Assembly (NCBI GenBank): GCA_025359135.1
Contig: JANYHJ010000087.1
Coordinates: 1-48,896 of the forward strand
Direction: 5' to 3'
From: Gemmatimonadota bacterium
Lineage (GTDB): Bacteria; Gemmatimonadota; Gemmatimonadetes; Gemmatimonadales; Gemmatimonadaceae
DNA length: 48,896 nucleotides
A model generated the notes under the pieces. It was not told the origin of the DNA. It ran no database searches and was given only the letters and a program-made list of their open reading frames with translations. Made by a program: the position numbers and the translations under genes. Positions 17,018 through 25,112 of the stretch are shown one piece after another (positions within the stretch are counted from its first letter, which is position 1; every line of letters begins with the position of its first letter).

Positions 17018-17932
17018 CTACCTCGGCGCTGCCGCGTGAAGCGCCGTCGCGATTCGCTCGATGCGCGCGCGATCCTCGAGCCGCGCCAGATCCGCCTCGG
17101 GTAGCGCGTCCACGCCGCGCCGCGCGCCCCACATCGCGCCGGACATCGCGCTCACGGTGTCGACGTCGCCGCCGCACGCGGCCGCGAATGCGAGCATATC
17201 CGCAAACGAGGTGTCGATGAATCGGGCGCCGAGGTAGACAGCAGTGACGCACGACTCCGTGGCGAGCATGCCGCTGCCGAGCCGGCCACGCACCTCGCGC
17301 GCGTCCGGTGCGCTGCCGCTCGCGAGCCAGTCTGCAGCCAGCGCGAACTTCTCCGTGAACGCCGGCGACGCGGCCGAGTGTGCCGCGCCATCGATGATCG
17401 CCCGTGCACCCTTACCCTCAAGCGCAGACCGTGTGGCACTCGCCACCACCACCGCGCCCTCCATTCCGAGCGGGTGCGCGTGCGTCACCTCCGCCGATTG
17501 CTCCGCGACCGCGCGCAATGCCGATGGGTGGCGGCACGTCCACAGCGCAACCACCGGCGCACGCATCGCCCCACCGTTTCCGAATGAGCCCGTCGGATAC
17601 ACCGAGCGGCTCGCGTCGCGCCACGGCGTTCCGGCGCGAATGTGCTTGAGCACCTTGGCCGCACCGGGACCGTAGCCGCGACTCCAGCGATATCCCGCCG
17701 CGAAGCGCGCCGCCAAGTCGTCCTGGTTGACCGCGCCGCACGCGATCAGCGACTCGGCGAGCGCGAGCGACATCGTCGTGTCGTCGGTGTAGCGACGTTC
17801 ACCGGCGCGCGTCGTGCCGAGCAGCCGCCAGAGCAACCGTTCGAGCGGCCCGCCCTCGTACGGCGCCCCCATCGCGTCGCCAAGCGCCAATCCGAGCAGG
17901 CAGCCGGTGAACTGCGCGAGCGATGGCGACAT
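17018..17932 (-). CDS. ADP-ribosylglycohydrolase family protein
   Basis: The protein has 304 residues from the ATG at 17932. Metal-binding motifs of the DraG/ARH family are visible: GDAMGAPYE (18-26), TDDTTMSLALAESL with Asp50, Asp51 and Thr52, and GGDVDT with Asp256, Asp258 and Thr259. These residues hold the two Mg ions that cleave ADP-ribose from arginine, serine or other acceptors. No DraT-type transferase is nearby, so the substrate is open. The frame continues far upstream through the HAD gene, but that extension is a shadow. It follows the HAD phosphatase gene by 17 bases, likely in one transcript. Confidence 0.9.
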   Translation of the reverse strand: MSPSLAQFTGCLLGLALGDAMGAPYEGGPLERLLWRLLGTTRAGERRYTDDTTMSLALAESLIACGAVNQDDLAARFAAGYRWSRGYGPGAAKVLKHIRAGTPWRDASRSVYPTGSFGNGGAMRAPVVALWTCRHPSALRAVAEQSAEVTHAHPLGMEGAVVVASATRSALEGKGARAIIDGAAHSAASPAFTEKFALAADWLASGSAPDAREVRGRLGSGMLATESCVTAVYLGARFIDTSFADMLAFAAACGGDVDTVSAMSGAMWGARRGVDALPEADLARLEDRARIERIATALHAAAPR

Positions 17933-17949
17933 GCGGCGCCCTCGTAGGT

Positions 17950-18681
17950 CTACGGTTGGGCGAGCAGGTAGTCCGCGATCTCGCCCAGGCTCGTCGCCAC
18001 GAGCTCCGCGTCGCTCGAGCCCGAGACGCGCACGATGTCGCATCGGATCGCGCGCATGCCCATCCCGATCGCGCCCACGATATCGGTGCGCTCGATGTCG
18101 CCCACGTGCAGCGTTTCGGCGGGCGGCGTCGCGAGCTGGTCGAGCGCCGCCTGGAAGATCTCCCTCCGCGGCTTCGCCCAGCCGATGTCGGCCGAATAGA
18201 TGGTGGCGGTGAAGAGGCGACGGATGTTGCGCAGCTCGAGCACGCGGTCCTGCGCCCCGCCACTCGCGATGCCGGTGTCGCTCACGATCGCGAGGCGGAA
18301 GCGCCGCGAGAGCCGCTCGAGCACGTCGAGTGCGCCCGGCAGGAGTTCGGGCGGATGATTGACGAGCGCATCGTCGACCCGGCGCGCGGCGTGCACCACG
18401 CGCGCGTCGTCCTCGCTCAGCATGATGCCGCGCTTCGACAGCAGGTGCGTGACCGCTTCTTCGGTGCGGTAGCCGCGTTGATCGTCGCGCCACCAGCGGT
18501 CGAGGTCGCGCGCAACGTCCTTGTGCAGCGCGGCAACGTCTTCGTACGAGAGGTCGTGTCCCAGTTCCGCGAGCAACTCACGGAAGGCGCCTCGCCGCAT
18601 CTGGGTGCGTTCGCGCTCGGCGCTCCCCTCGACGAGGGTGTCCCAGTAGTCGAACGTGATGGCCCTGAGCGGGGCAGTCAT
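17950..18681 (-). CDS. HAD-superfamily hydrolase
   Basis: The protein has 243 residues. Motif I is DYWDT with Asp11 and Asp14, motif II is VSDTG, the conserved lysine lies in WAKPRREIF and motif IV is HVGDIERTDI. The helical cap between motifs I and II is of the type seen in haloacid dehalogenases and phosphoglycolate-type phosphatases. It probably removes phosphate from a small metabolite in the cytoplasm. With the ADP-ribosylglycohydrolase downstream it forms a two-gene unit; the pairing could point to processing of ADP-ribose phosphates, but this is speculation. Confidence 0.87.
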   Translation of the reverse strand: MTAPLRAITFDYWDTLVEGSAERERTQMRRGAFRELLAELGHDLSYEDVAALHKDVARDLDRWWRDDQRGYRTEEAVTHLLSKRGIMLSEDDARVVHAARRVDDALVNHPPELLPGALDVLERLSRRFRLAIVSDTGIASGGAQDRVLELRNIRRLFTATIYSADIGWAKPRREIFQAALDQLATPPAETLHVGDIERTDIVGAIGMGMRAIRCDIVRVSGSSDAELVATSLGEIADYLLAQP

Positions 18682-18726
18682 CGCCTCACATCCCGCGTGC
18701 GCGGTGCCCCTGCTGCGCTCGCGCCG

Positions 18727-18990
18727 CTAGCGCGTCGGGCGCTTGGGCGGATTTTCGCTCTTGAAGACGGCGCGATTGATCTGCACGTACTCCTTCTGCG
18801 CCGCCGGCACGTCTTCCTCGGGAAAGATCGCCGTCACGGGGCACTCCGGTTCACAAGCGCCGCAGTCGATGCACTCGTCCGGGTGGATGTAGAGCATCTC
18901 AGGCCCCTCATAGATGCAGTCCACCGGGCAGACGTCCACGCACGACTTGTCCTTGGTATTCTTGCAGGCTTCCGTGATGACGTAGGGCAT
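18727..18990 (-). CDS. fdxA: 7Fe-type ferredoxin ([3Fe-4S][4Fe-4S])
   Basis: The protein has 87 residues from the ATG at 18990. Cysteines lie at 9, 17, 21, 25 and at 40, 43, 46, 50. The C-x7-C-x3-C-x3-CP and C-x2-C-x2-C-x3-CP spacing is typical of seven-iron ferredoxins, which carry low-potential electrons in the cytoplasm. The tail (PPKRPTR) is basic. An upstream extension to 19056 adds 22 residues unlike the family. It is encoded on the same strand just upstream of the HAD gene (45 bases) but a functional link is not evident. Confidence 0.92.
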   Translation of the reverse strand: MPYVITEACKNTKDKSCVDVCPVDCIYEGPEMLYIHPDECIDCGACEPECPVTAIFPEEDVPAAQKEYVQINRAVFKSENPPKRPTR

Positions 18991-19099
18991 GAAACTGGTG
19001 AGGCGCGAGAAACGGATGGACCACCCCGATCGGGTGTGCGTGGACAGCGGGTGCAAAAGATAGCCCCGGCCCGCGAGGCCACCAACCCCGCGCCAGCCG

Positions 19100-19609
19100 T
19101 CAGTTCGACGTCAGGCTGCTGATGCGGAAGATGAGGATCGAGTTGGACGGAATGCCCGCACGCGGCACCGATCCGTAGCCGAGCTTGGGCGGGATGATGA
19201 TCACGCGCTTGCCACCTGCGCGCATGCCGAGGAGCCCCTCGTCGAAGCCGGGGATCACCGTGCCGGCGCCGACCGTGAAGGCGAGTGCCGACGTGCCCGT
19301 TGCGGTATCCTGGTCGAAGATCGTGGCATCGATCAGGTGCCCCACATAGCGCAGCGACACCGTCTTCCCCGTGTTGACGACGTTGCCGCCGCCAACCACG
19401 GAGTCGAAGTAGAAGGCGCCGTTCGTGGTGGCGACATACTTGGTGATGTCGATACCGAGCGCGCCATCGTAGGTCGCCGAGAGCGGGTCGGTGGCGCCGG
19501 ATGAAGGACCGGCGGCCGGATTCGCGCATGCGGCGGCGGCAGCGAGGCCCAAGCCGCCAACGATGGCGGCCACGCGGAGATGGAGGCGAGAGGTCAGTTG
19601 GGTGGTCAT
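19100..19609 (-). CDS. FKBP-type peptidyl-prolyl isomerase, lipoprotein
   Basis: The protein has 169 residues from the ATG at 19609. The signal peptide ends at a lipobox AAAAC with Cys28. The FKBP fold covers about 60-169: [35 protein letters not shown] and IIPPKLGYG, with the usual aromatic and Asp active-site residues. It assists folding of exported proteins in the periplasm, anchored to a membrane. The longer frame to 19822 would bury the signal peptide and is rejected. It is divergent from the GNAT gene. Confidence 0.9.
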   Translation of the reverse strand: MTTQLTSRLHLRVAAIVGGLGLAAAAACANPAAGPSSGATDPLSATYDGALGIDITKYVATTNGAFYFDSVVGGGNVVNTGKTVSLRYVGHLIDATIFDQDTATGTSALAFTVGAGTVIPGFDEGLLGMRAGGKRVIIIPPKLGYGSVPRAGIPSNSILIFRISSLTSN

Positions 19610-19739
19610 GCGGCGGAGAAGTCTAACAGGGCCGGTGGCTTGGCGTTGCGCTTGGGCTGGTCGACCCCGAATGGGCGCCCCGTCGTACTCCCCACCCCCC
19701 ACCCCGTTCCCCGCCCCTTGCGCCGAGCGCGCGGAATAT

Positions 19740-19760
19740 TTATGCTTCGATTGTGCATAA
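19740..19760. promoter_or_regulatory. Inverted repeat over the GNAT start region
   Basis: TTATGC (19740-19745) and GCATAA (19755-19760) form a perfect 6-bp inverted repeat with a 9-base spacer overlapping the GTG start. TTGCGC (19718-19723) and TATGCT (19741-19746) with a 17-base spacer could be a promoter giving a leaderless message. The arms faintly resemble half of an ARG box, which would suit an ArgA-like product, but the spacing is wrong. Confidence 0.3.
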
Positions 19761-20316
19761 TCTCGCGCTCGCAACACCGACTGCAATCGTCCCGGCCCGC
19801 GCTCCCTGGCGGGCTCGGCCACCGGTACTCGCCCTCTTCGATGCGAGCTACCCGATGGTGCGCGCCGCGCACTCGTCCGACGTGTCGCAGATCGTGGAGT
19901 TGGTGAGCGCGTTCGCGCCCGCGGGCCTCATGCTGCCGCGTTCGACGGCGCAGGTCGCGCGCGAGCTCGACAACTATGTGGTGGCCACCGACGCCACGGG
20001 CCACATGCTCGCCTGCGCGTCGCTCACGGAGTACTCGCCGTCGCTGGCCGAAGTGGCCGCCGTGGCTGTTGCGCCGTCGCAGCACGGCAAGGGACTGGGC
20101 TCGCTCGTGGTGAAGGGCGTCGAAGCCGTGGCCGCCACGCGGCAGTACGCGGAGCTCTTCGCACTCTCGCTCCAGGACGGCTTCTTCAGCGCCCTCGGCT
20201 ACGAGTCAGCCGACGTGAACGCCTATCCGGAAAAGCTCGCGCAGTGGGCGCGGCTCCGGAGCGAGGGGGTATCGGTGCTCGAGAAGCGCTGCTTCCGGAA
20301 GGCGCTGGCGTTGTAA
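19753..20316 (+). CDS. GNAT-family N-acetyltransferase, possibly ArgA-like
   Basis: The protein has 187 residues from GTG, or 153 from the ATG at 19855 (MVRAAHSSDVSQI), where the domain truly begins. The GNAT core includes VAAVAVAPSQHGKGLGSLVV, the acetyl-CoA pyrophosphate loop. The preceding PRSTAQVARELDNYVVA and the following LFALSLQDGFFSALGYE resemble short stand-alone N-acetylglutamate synthases of the ArgA type. The assignment is plausible but not certain, since other small GNAT enzymes look alike. The stop codon overlaps the -35-like box of the next gene. Confidence 0.7.
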   Translation: MHNLALATPTAIVPARAPWRARPPVLALFDASYPMVRAAHSSDVSQIVELVSAFAPAGLMLPRSTAQVARELDNYVVATDATGHMLACASLTEYSPSLAEVAAVAVAPSQHGKGLGSLVVKGVEAVAATRQYAELFALSLQDGFFSALGYESADVNAYPEKLAQWARLRSEGVSVLEKRCFRKALAL

Positions 20317-20344
20317 GCGCTGCGGACGACAGTAGCTTGTCGTC
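20311..20344 (+). promoter_or_regulatory. Candidate promoter of the molybdenum hydroxylase small subunit
   Basis: TTGTAA (20311-20316) and TAGCTT (20333-20338) are separated by 16 bases, and the ATG follows six bases after the -10 box. The same TAGCTT box at the same distance precedes the sufR-like start and the CDP-alcohol phosphatidyltransferase start. Confidence 0.45.
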
Positions 20345-20830
20345 ATGCACCTGCACGTCAACGGCCGCTCGCGTGAGGTCCATCCCGCGAGCGACGCCTC
20401 GCTCCTGACCGTCCTCCGCGACGAGTTGCAGCTCACGGGCACCAAGGAAGGGTGCGATCGCGGCGAATGTGGCGCATGCACCGTGCTCGTGGACGGGCGC
20501 CCGGTGTACGCGTGCCTGACGCTCGCCGTGGCCGTGGACGACGCGACCATCGTCACCGTCGAGGGACTGGGCTCGAACGCCGCCCCGCATCCGGTGCAAG
20601 CCGCATTCGCCGCGCTCGATGCCGCGCAGTGCGGCTTCTGCACGCCGGGCCAGGTGGTGAGCGCGTGCGCACTGCTCGCGCGCAACGCGGCGCCCACTGA
20701 AGCCGAGATCCGCGACGCGATGAGCGGCAACCTCTGTCGCTGCGGCACCTACCCCAAGATCATCGCGGCCATCCAGGCCGCCGCGCGCGGCGAGTTCGGC
20801 GCTCTGCCCGTTGCGGGGAGCGCGCGCTGA
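20345..20830 (+). CDS. Molybdenum hydroxylase [2Fe-2S] small subunit
   Basis: The protein has 161 residues. A plant-type ferredoxin cluster is held by Cys37, Cys42, Cys45 and Cys57 (GCDRGECGACTVLVDG); the second, helical cluster uses Cys96, Cys99, Cys131 and Cys133 (QCGFCTPG, NLCRCGTYPKI). This is the electron-transfer subunit of xanthine dehydrogenase/aldehyde oxidoreductase enzymes. No Tat signal is seen, unlike E. coli PaoA, so the enzyme is probably cytoplasmic. The stop overlaps the next start by one base, coupling it to the large subunit. The FAD subunit is absent here and a fitting one is encoded at 41663. Confidence 0.93.
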   Translation: MHLHVNGRSREVHPASDASLLTVLRDELQLTGTKEGCDRGECGACTVLVDGRPVYACLTLAVAVDDATIVTVEGLGSNAAPHPVQAAFAALDAAQCGFCTPGQVVSACALLARNAAPTEAEIRDAMSGNLCRCGTYPKIIAAIQAAARGEFGALPVAGSAR

Positions 20831-23187
20831 TGGCCGCGAAGAAGAAGGGCAAGCGCTTCATTACCACGACGGTCGAAGTCGAGGGGCGCGTCGAGTCGAA
20901 GATCGTCGAGGTGCCCGCGTTCAGTCCCGTGCCGTGGGGCGCCGATGCGTCGCTCGACATCGTCGGCCAGCGCCTGCCGCGCGTCGATTCGCTGGAGAAG
21001 GCGACCGGCCGCGCGCGCTACACCGCCGACATCAAGCGCCCGGGCATGGTCTGGGCCGCGCTCGTGCGCGCTCACGCGCCGCACGGCGTTGTCACCATTG
21101 ACGCGACTGCCGCACGCGCGATGCCCGGGGTGCTCGACGTGATCACTGCCGCCGACGTCGCGGGCGTGCTCGCGAGCGCCGCCGCCAAGCTCTTCGATCG
21201 CGACGTCCGCTACAGCGGGCAGCCGGTGGCGGCGGTCTGCGCAGAGACGGCGGAGCAGGCACGCGTCGCAGCGCGCGCCGTGCGCGTGAACGTCGAAGCT
21301 GCGCCATTTGCCGTCACGTTCGAGGCAAGCATGGCCGACGGCGCGCCGCTCGTGCGCGGTGCGGGCAGCAACTACGCGCTCAACTCGCCACTCGTGGAAT
21401 CGCGTGGCGACATCGCGGCCGGACTCGCCAAGGCCCAAGTGACCGTGAGCCTCACGGTGCGCACGCCGTGCGCGCTGCACAGCGCGATGGAGCCGCATGG
21501 CGCAGTGGCCGAGTGGGAGGGTGACCGCCTCGTGGTGTGGGAGAGCACGCAGGGCATCTTCCGCGTGCGTTCGAATCTCGCGGCTGCGTTCAAGCTGCCC
21601 CACACGCGCGTGCGCGTGATCTGCGATCACATGGGCGGCGGCTTCGGCGCCAAGAACGCCGCCGGCCCGCACACCTACACGGCCGCGCTCTTCGCGAAGC
21701 GGCTGCAGCTGCCGGTGCGCTGCATCGTCGATCGCGAGGGTGAACAGCTCGACACCGGCAACCGGCCCGCGTCAGAGCAGCGCATCACGCTCGGCGCGCG
21801 CCGCGACGGACGGCTGACCGCGATCAAGTGCGAGGCGATGGTGCCCCTCGGCATCATGGGATGGGAAGGCGGCCCCGCGCAGATCTATCACGAGTTGTAT
21901 TCGTGCCCGAACGTGCACACCACGGAGACATTCGCGCTGGTGAATGCGAGTGCGATGCAGGCCTTCCGCGCACCGGGCTTTGTCGAAGGCGCGTTCGGGC
22001 TCGAGCGCGCGATGGACGTGCTCGCGACGAAGCTCCGCATGGATCCGGTGGCGCTGCGCGTCAGGAACTTCGCGAAGAAGGACGAGGCGAAGGCGCGGCC
22101 GTGGAGTGGAAACGGGTTGTTGCGCTGCTACGAGCAGGGGGCGTTGCGGTTCGGTTGGCCATCGCATGGAGACAAGCCGGGTTCTCGCTCCACGCCGAGC
22201 GGTGGCAGCAAGGCGCACGGCGCCGCCGACGCTCAAGGTCGCAACACGCGCCGCGGCGTCGGCATGGCCGCGCAGGTCTGGGGCACGGGTGGCGGACCGC
22301 CCGCGTACGCACTCGTCCGCCTCAACTCCGACGGCACGGCCACGGTGCTCACCGGCACGCAGGACCTCGGCACCGGCGCACGCACCGTCTTCGCGCAGGT
22401 GGCCGCGGAAGCGCTCGGCATGACGATGGCGCAGGTGCGCTGCGTCATCGGCGACACCGAGCGCTTGCCCTACACCGGCAACTCGTGGGGGTCGATGACG
22501 ACGCCGAGCGTGGCGCCGGCGGTGCGCATGGCGGCCGAGGATGCGCGCACGCAGCTCTTCGAGGCCGCAGCCGAGATGCTCGAGGTCGACGCCTCGACGC
22601 TTTCATCGAGTGGCGGTGTCATCCGCTCGACGTCCTCGGAGAAGACGATGACGTTCAGCGACGTCTCGCGCAAAGTCGGCGAGGTCTGCATCATCGGACG
22701 CGGGTCACGCGGCCCGAATCCGCAGAAGACGGGCATCTTCTCGTTCGGTGCGCAGTTCGCGGAAGTGGAAGTGGATGTCGACACCGGCGTCGTGCGCGTG
22801 TTGCGCATCACGGCCGCGCACGACTGCGGCCGCGTGCTCAACCCGACGCTGGCCGAATCGCAGCTCGAGGGCGGCATTCTCCAGGGTGTGGGCTACGCGC
22901 TCTTCGAGGAGCGCATCATGGATACGCGGCTCGGCATGCCGATGAATCCGACGCTCCACGACTACAAGGTGCCGACGATGGCCGACTCCCCTCGCATCGA
23001 TGCGTTCTGCGTCGCGGGCGCCGATCCGGTGGCCAATCATGTGGGTGCGCGCGGGCTGGCCGAGCCACCGATCATTCCCACGGCGCCGGCCATCGCGAAT
23101 GCGGTGGCGAATGCGCTGGGTGCCGAGCCGCTGCAGATTCCGTTGACGCCGTGGCGCGTGCTCGCGCTTGGACTACAGTCGACATAG
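20830..23187 (+). CDS. Molybdenum hydroxylase large (Mo-pterin) subunit
   Basis: The protein has 785 residues, slightly longer than E. coli PaoC because of a Lys-rich N-terminal extension (1-40). Molybdopterin-binding motifs are present: GGGFGAK (269-275), AFRAPG (378-383) and QGVGYALFEE. The active-site Glu745 lies in GLAEPPIIPTA. AFRAPG rather than the AYRCSFR loop rules out carbon monoxide dehydrogenase. The likely reaction is oxidation of an aldehyde or N-heterocycle with water as oxygen donor. It forms an operon with the small subunit (1-base overlap) and needs the cytidylylated cofactor, for which a MocA-like protein is encoded at 42613. Confidence 0.93.
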   Translation: MAAKKKGKRFITTTVEVEGRVESKIVEVPAFSPVPWGADASLDIVGQRLPRVDSLEKATGRARYTADIKRPGMVWAALVRAHAPHGVVTIDATAARAMPGVLDVITAADVAGVLASAAAKLFDRDVRYSGQPVAAVCAETAEQARVAARAVRVNVEAAPFAVTFEASMADGAPLVRGAGSNYALNSPLVESRGDIAAGLAKAQVTVSLTVRTPCALHSAMEPHGAVAEWEGDRLVVWESTQGIFRVRSNLAAAFKLPHTRVRVICDHMGGGFGAKNAAGPHTYTAALFAKRLQLPVRCIVDREGEQLDTGNRPASEQRITLGARRDGRLTAIKCEAMVPLGIMGWEGGPAQIYHELYSCPNVHTTETFALVNASAMQAFRAPGFVEGAFGLERAMDVLATKLRMDPVALRVRNFAKKDEAKARPWSGNGLLRCYEQGALRFGWPSHGDKPGSRSTPSGGSKAHGAADAQGRNTRRGVGMAAQVWGTGGGPPAYALVRLNSDGTATVLTGTQDLGTGARTVFAQVAAEALGMTMAQVRCVIGDTERLPYTGNSWGSMTTPSVAPAVRMAAEDARTQLFEAAAEMLEVDASTLSSSGGVIRSTSSEKTMTFSDVSRKVGEVCIIGRGSRGPNPQKTGIFSFGAQFAEVEVDVDTGVVRVLRITAAHDCGRVLNPTLAESQLEGGILQGVGYALFEERIMDTRLGMPMNPTLHDYKVPTMADSPRIDAFCVAGADPVANHVGARGLAEPPIIPTAPAIANAVANALGAEPLQIPLTPWRVLALGLQST

Positions 23188-23287
23188 TTTGAATCGCGCG
23201 AAAGAGCGAGAAGCCGACGTGTCCTCGCAGGTGCGGACTGGAGCGTCATGTCGCTTGAAGGCGCACACACCAACTGCTTGGATCGAG

Positions 23288-24574
23288 ATGACCGCAGAGA
23301 TCACGGTGATGAATCGCCTCGGAGTCGCACTGGCGGCTGACAGCGCGGTTACGATCGGCAACGCGCAGAAGGTCTACTCCACTGCCGACAAGCTGTTTAG
23401 TCTCTCGAGCAGCGCCCCTGTCGGCGTAATGGTGTGGGGTTCGGCGTCATTTCTCGACCGTCCGTGGGAGACTGTCGTCAAGGAGGCGAGAGCGCGTCTC
23501 GGCGCGACGCGTTTCCTGTACCTCCGCGAATACGGTGACTTCTTTCTCCGTGTGCTTGGCGAGGCGGGACCCCTCTTTCCCGTCGACAGCGAGCGTCGAG
23601 TAGCGGAGCGATTGATTCGGACGCTGTTCTTGACGACTCGTGACGAGTTCTCCCGCGCGGTCGACGTCGAAGTGGAGACGAAAGGTGGCCTATCGGAAGC
23701 TGAAGTTCGGCAGGTGTTCGCAAAGGTTGTCGAAGCGAGACTTGCTGCGGTGGTCGCTAAGCCTCAGATCGCCGGCATCGCGGCAGCGCAGCTGAAGGCC
23801 GCACAAGACCTCGCTAAGACCCTGATCGAACCGATACTGAATCAGGTGTTTGACAAGGTTCCTTCCACTGATGCTACTCGACTGGCACTGCAAGCCTGTG
23901 CGAGCGAGATGCTGGTGCGCCAGTACGGAGGTCCATATCTCGCAGGGGTGGTGATCGCAGGTTTCGGCGACGATGAGTTCACACCTTCGGTCATCAGCTA
24001 CGAACTGGAAGAGCGTTATGGCGGAGTTACGCGACTCTTCTCGACTCGGCGGGTTGACGTTGTCAGCAGCGATTCGGCAATCAACGCCTTCGCGCAACGG
24101 GAGGCTGTGGCTGCGTTCTTGGAGGGAATCGACCCGTCGCTCCTCGAAGCCATGAGTTCTTCAGTCAAGGAACTCTTCACCGGTGCGGTTGATGCCATCA
24201 TCAGGCATGTTTCAATCAGCCATCCGGAGTACTCGAAGTCGCTTGATTCAACGGTGCGGCCAGGCCTTTTGCAGTTGCAGGCTTCGATGCTCGCCGGCTG
24301 GACCGATATGAGAAAGGTGTCCTGGGGCCCGATCCTTGACATGGTGAAGGTCCTGCCCAAGGATGAGTTGGCAGCGGTTGCCGAGGCGCTCGTGAACCTC
24401 ACCAAGTTTCGGCGACGGGTGACGCCAGTCAGTGAGAGCGTTGGTGGACCAATCGACGTCGCCCTCATCACGAAGGGAGATGGATTCGTCTGGATCAAGC
24501 GTAAGCACTACTTTCCGGCAGATTTGAACCCGAGGGCGATCTCTCGAATTCGTGCGGAGGCATCAAATGAGTGA
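23288..24574 (+). CDS. Proteasome-like Ntn-hydrolase family protein
   Basis: The protein has 428 residues from the ATG at 23288. The first 55 residues match the start of proteasome beta/HslV/Anbu subunits: Thr2, which becomes N-terminal once Met is removed, then GVALAADSAVT with Asp18, KLFSL with Lys35, and VGVMVWGSASF. These correspond to catalytic Thr1, Asp17 and Lys33. A helical region (about 60-210) follows, then a strand block GVVIAGFGDDEFTPSVISYEL that recalls the later proteasome beta-strands. It is thus about twice the size of a normal subunit, with a large insertion and C-terminal extension. No ATPase unfoldase is adjacent. The next gene overlaps it by 8 bp. Codon use is less GC-biased than in the neighbours. 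Peptidase activity is inferred; targets are unknown. Confidence 0.75.
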   Translation: MTAEITVMNRLGVALAADSAVTIGNAQKVYSTADKLFSLSSSAPVGVMVWGSASFLDRPWETVVKEARARLGATRFLYLREYGDFFLRVLGEAGPLFPVDSERRVAERLIRTLFLTTRDEFSRAVDVEVETKGGLSEAEVRQVFAKVVEARLAAVVAKPQIAGIAAAQLKAAQDLAKTLIEPILNQVFDKVPSTDATRLALQACASEMLVRQYGGPYLAGVVIAGFGDDEFTPSVISYELEERYGGVTRLFSTRRVDVVSSDSAINAFAQREAVAAFLEGIDPSLLEAMSSSVKELFTGAVDAIIRHVSISHPEYSKSLDSTVRPGLLQLQASMLAGWTDMRKVSWGPILDMVKVLPKDELAAVAEALVNLTKFRRRVTPVSESVGGPIDVALITKGDGFVWIKRKHYFPADLNPRAISRIRAEASNE

Positions 24575-24755
24575 CAAGCGATTCCAGAGCGGTCACGAGG
24601 TCCTGATCCACTACGTCCGCGGATACGAGGGCTCAGAAAGATCCGTCGATCCCTACCGTCAGCCTACCCTGCTTCCGGAGAGCGGCCAGACACTTGCTTC
24701 GACCCTACTGACAGAGCTTCGTCGCAGTATTGGGCTCGAACCCGCGCCCCGCTAG
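24567..24755 (+). CDS. Small hypothetical protein coupled to the Ntn-hydrolase
   Basis: The protein has 62 residues. The start ATG lies inside the end of the Ntn-hydrolase gene (8-bp overlap, ATGAGTGA), which indicates translational coupling. It is hydrophilic and has no signal peptide or membrane segment; VLIHYVRGYEGSERSVDPYR and TLASTLLTELRRSIGLEP are the main blocks. I recognise no family. The tight overlap suggests a partner, substrate or regulator of the proteasome-like protein. Confidence 0.6.
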   Translation: MSDKRFQSGHEVLIHYVRGYEGSERSVDPYRQPTLLPESGQTLASTLLTELRRSIGLEPAPR

Positions 24756-24771
24756 AACGCACAAGTTCGCT

Positions 24772-24803
24772 TGACTGCGATTGCAGTCAGCGAGGATTCC
24801 TCG
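24772..24803. terminator. Double hairpin between converging genes
   Basis: TGACTGC (24772-24778) pairs perfectly with GCAGTCA (24783-24789) around a 4-base loop. A second small palindrome, CGAGG/CCTCG (24791-24803), ends at the base before the YhbY stop. It lies between converging genes and could stop transcription both ways, though no T-tract is present. Confidence 0.55.
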
Positions 24804-25112
24804 TCAGCGCCAGGGCGGCAGCGCGCCCTTCTTCCGTTCGATGTCGGGATTGTACCGATAGAGCGTCGCGGTGCGGCCGATCACCTGCACCACGTCCGCA
24901 CCCACCGACCCGGCGATCTCGTCCACGATCGCCTTGGGCTTCTCGTCGGCGCCCTTGGTGAACTGGATCTTCACCAGCTCGTGTGTGCGCAGCACGTCGT
25001 CGAGTGATTGGCGCACGGCGTCGGTGATGCCATGCTGCCCGACGTGCACGAGCGCACTCAGGTGATGCGCTTCGGCGCGCAGCTCGGCGCGCTCCTTCGA
25101 CGTGAGCGCCAT
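24804..25112 (-). CDS. YhbY/CRM-domain RNA-binding protein
   Basis: The protein has 102 residues from the ATG at 25112. It is a single CRM domain: LTSKERAELRAEAHHL, VGQHGITDAVRQSLDDVLRTHELVKI and VVQVIGRTATLYRY. YhbY-like proteins bind pre-50S ribosomal subunits and help their assembly. The start overlaps the stop of the M23 peptidase gene by one base, so translation is coupled. The longer frame upstream reads through the peptidase gene and is not real. Confidence 0.9.
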   Translation of the reverse strand: MALTSKERAELRAEAHHLSALVHVGQHGITDAVRQSLDDVLRTHELVKIQFTKGADEKPKAIVDEIAGSVGADVVQVIGRTATLYRYNPDIERKKGALPPWR

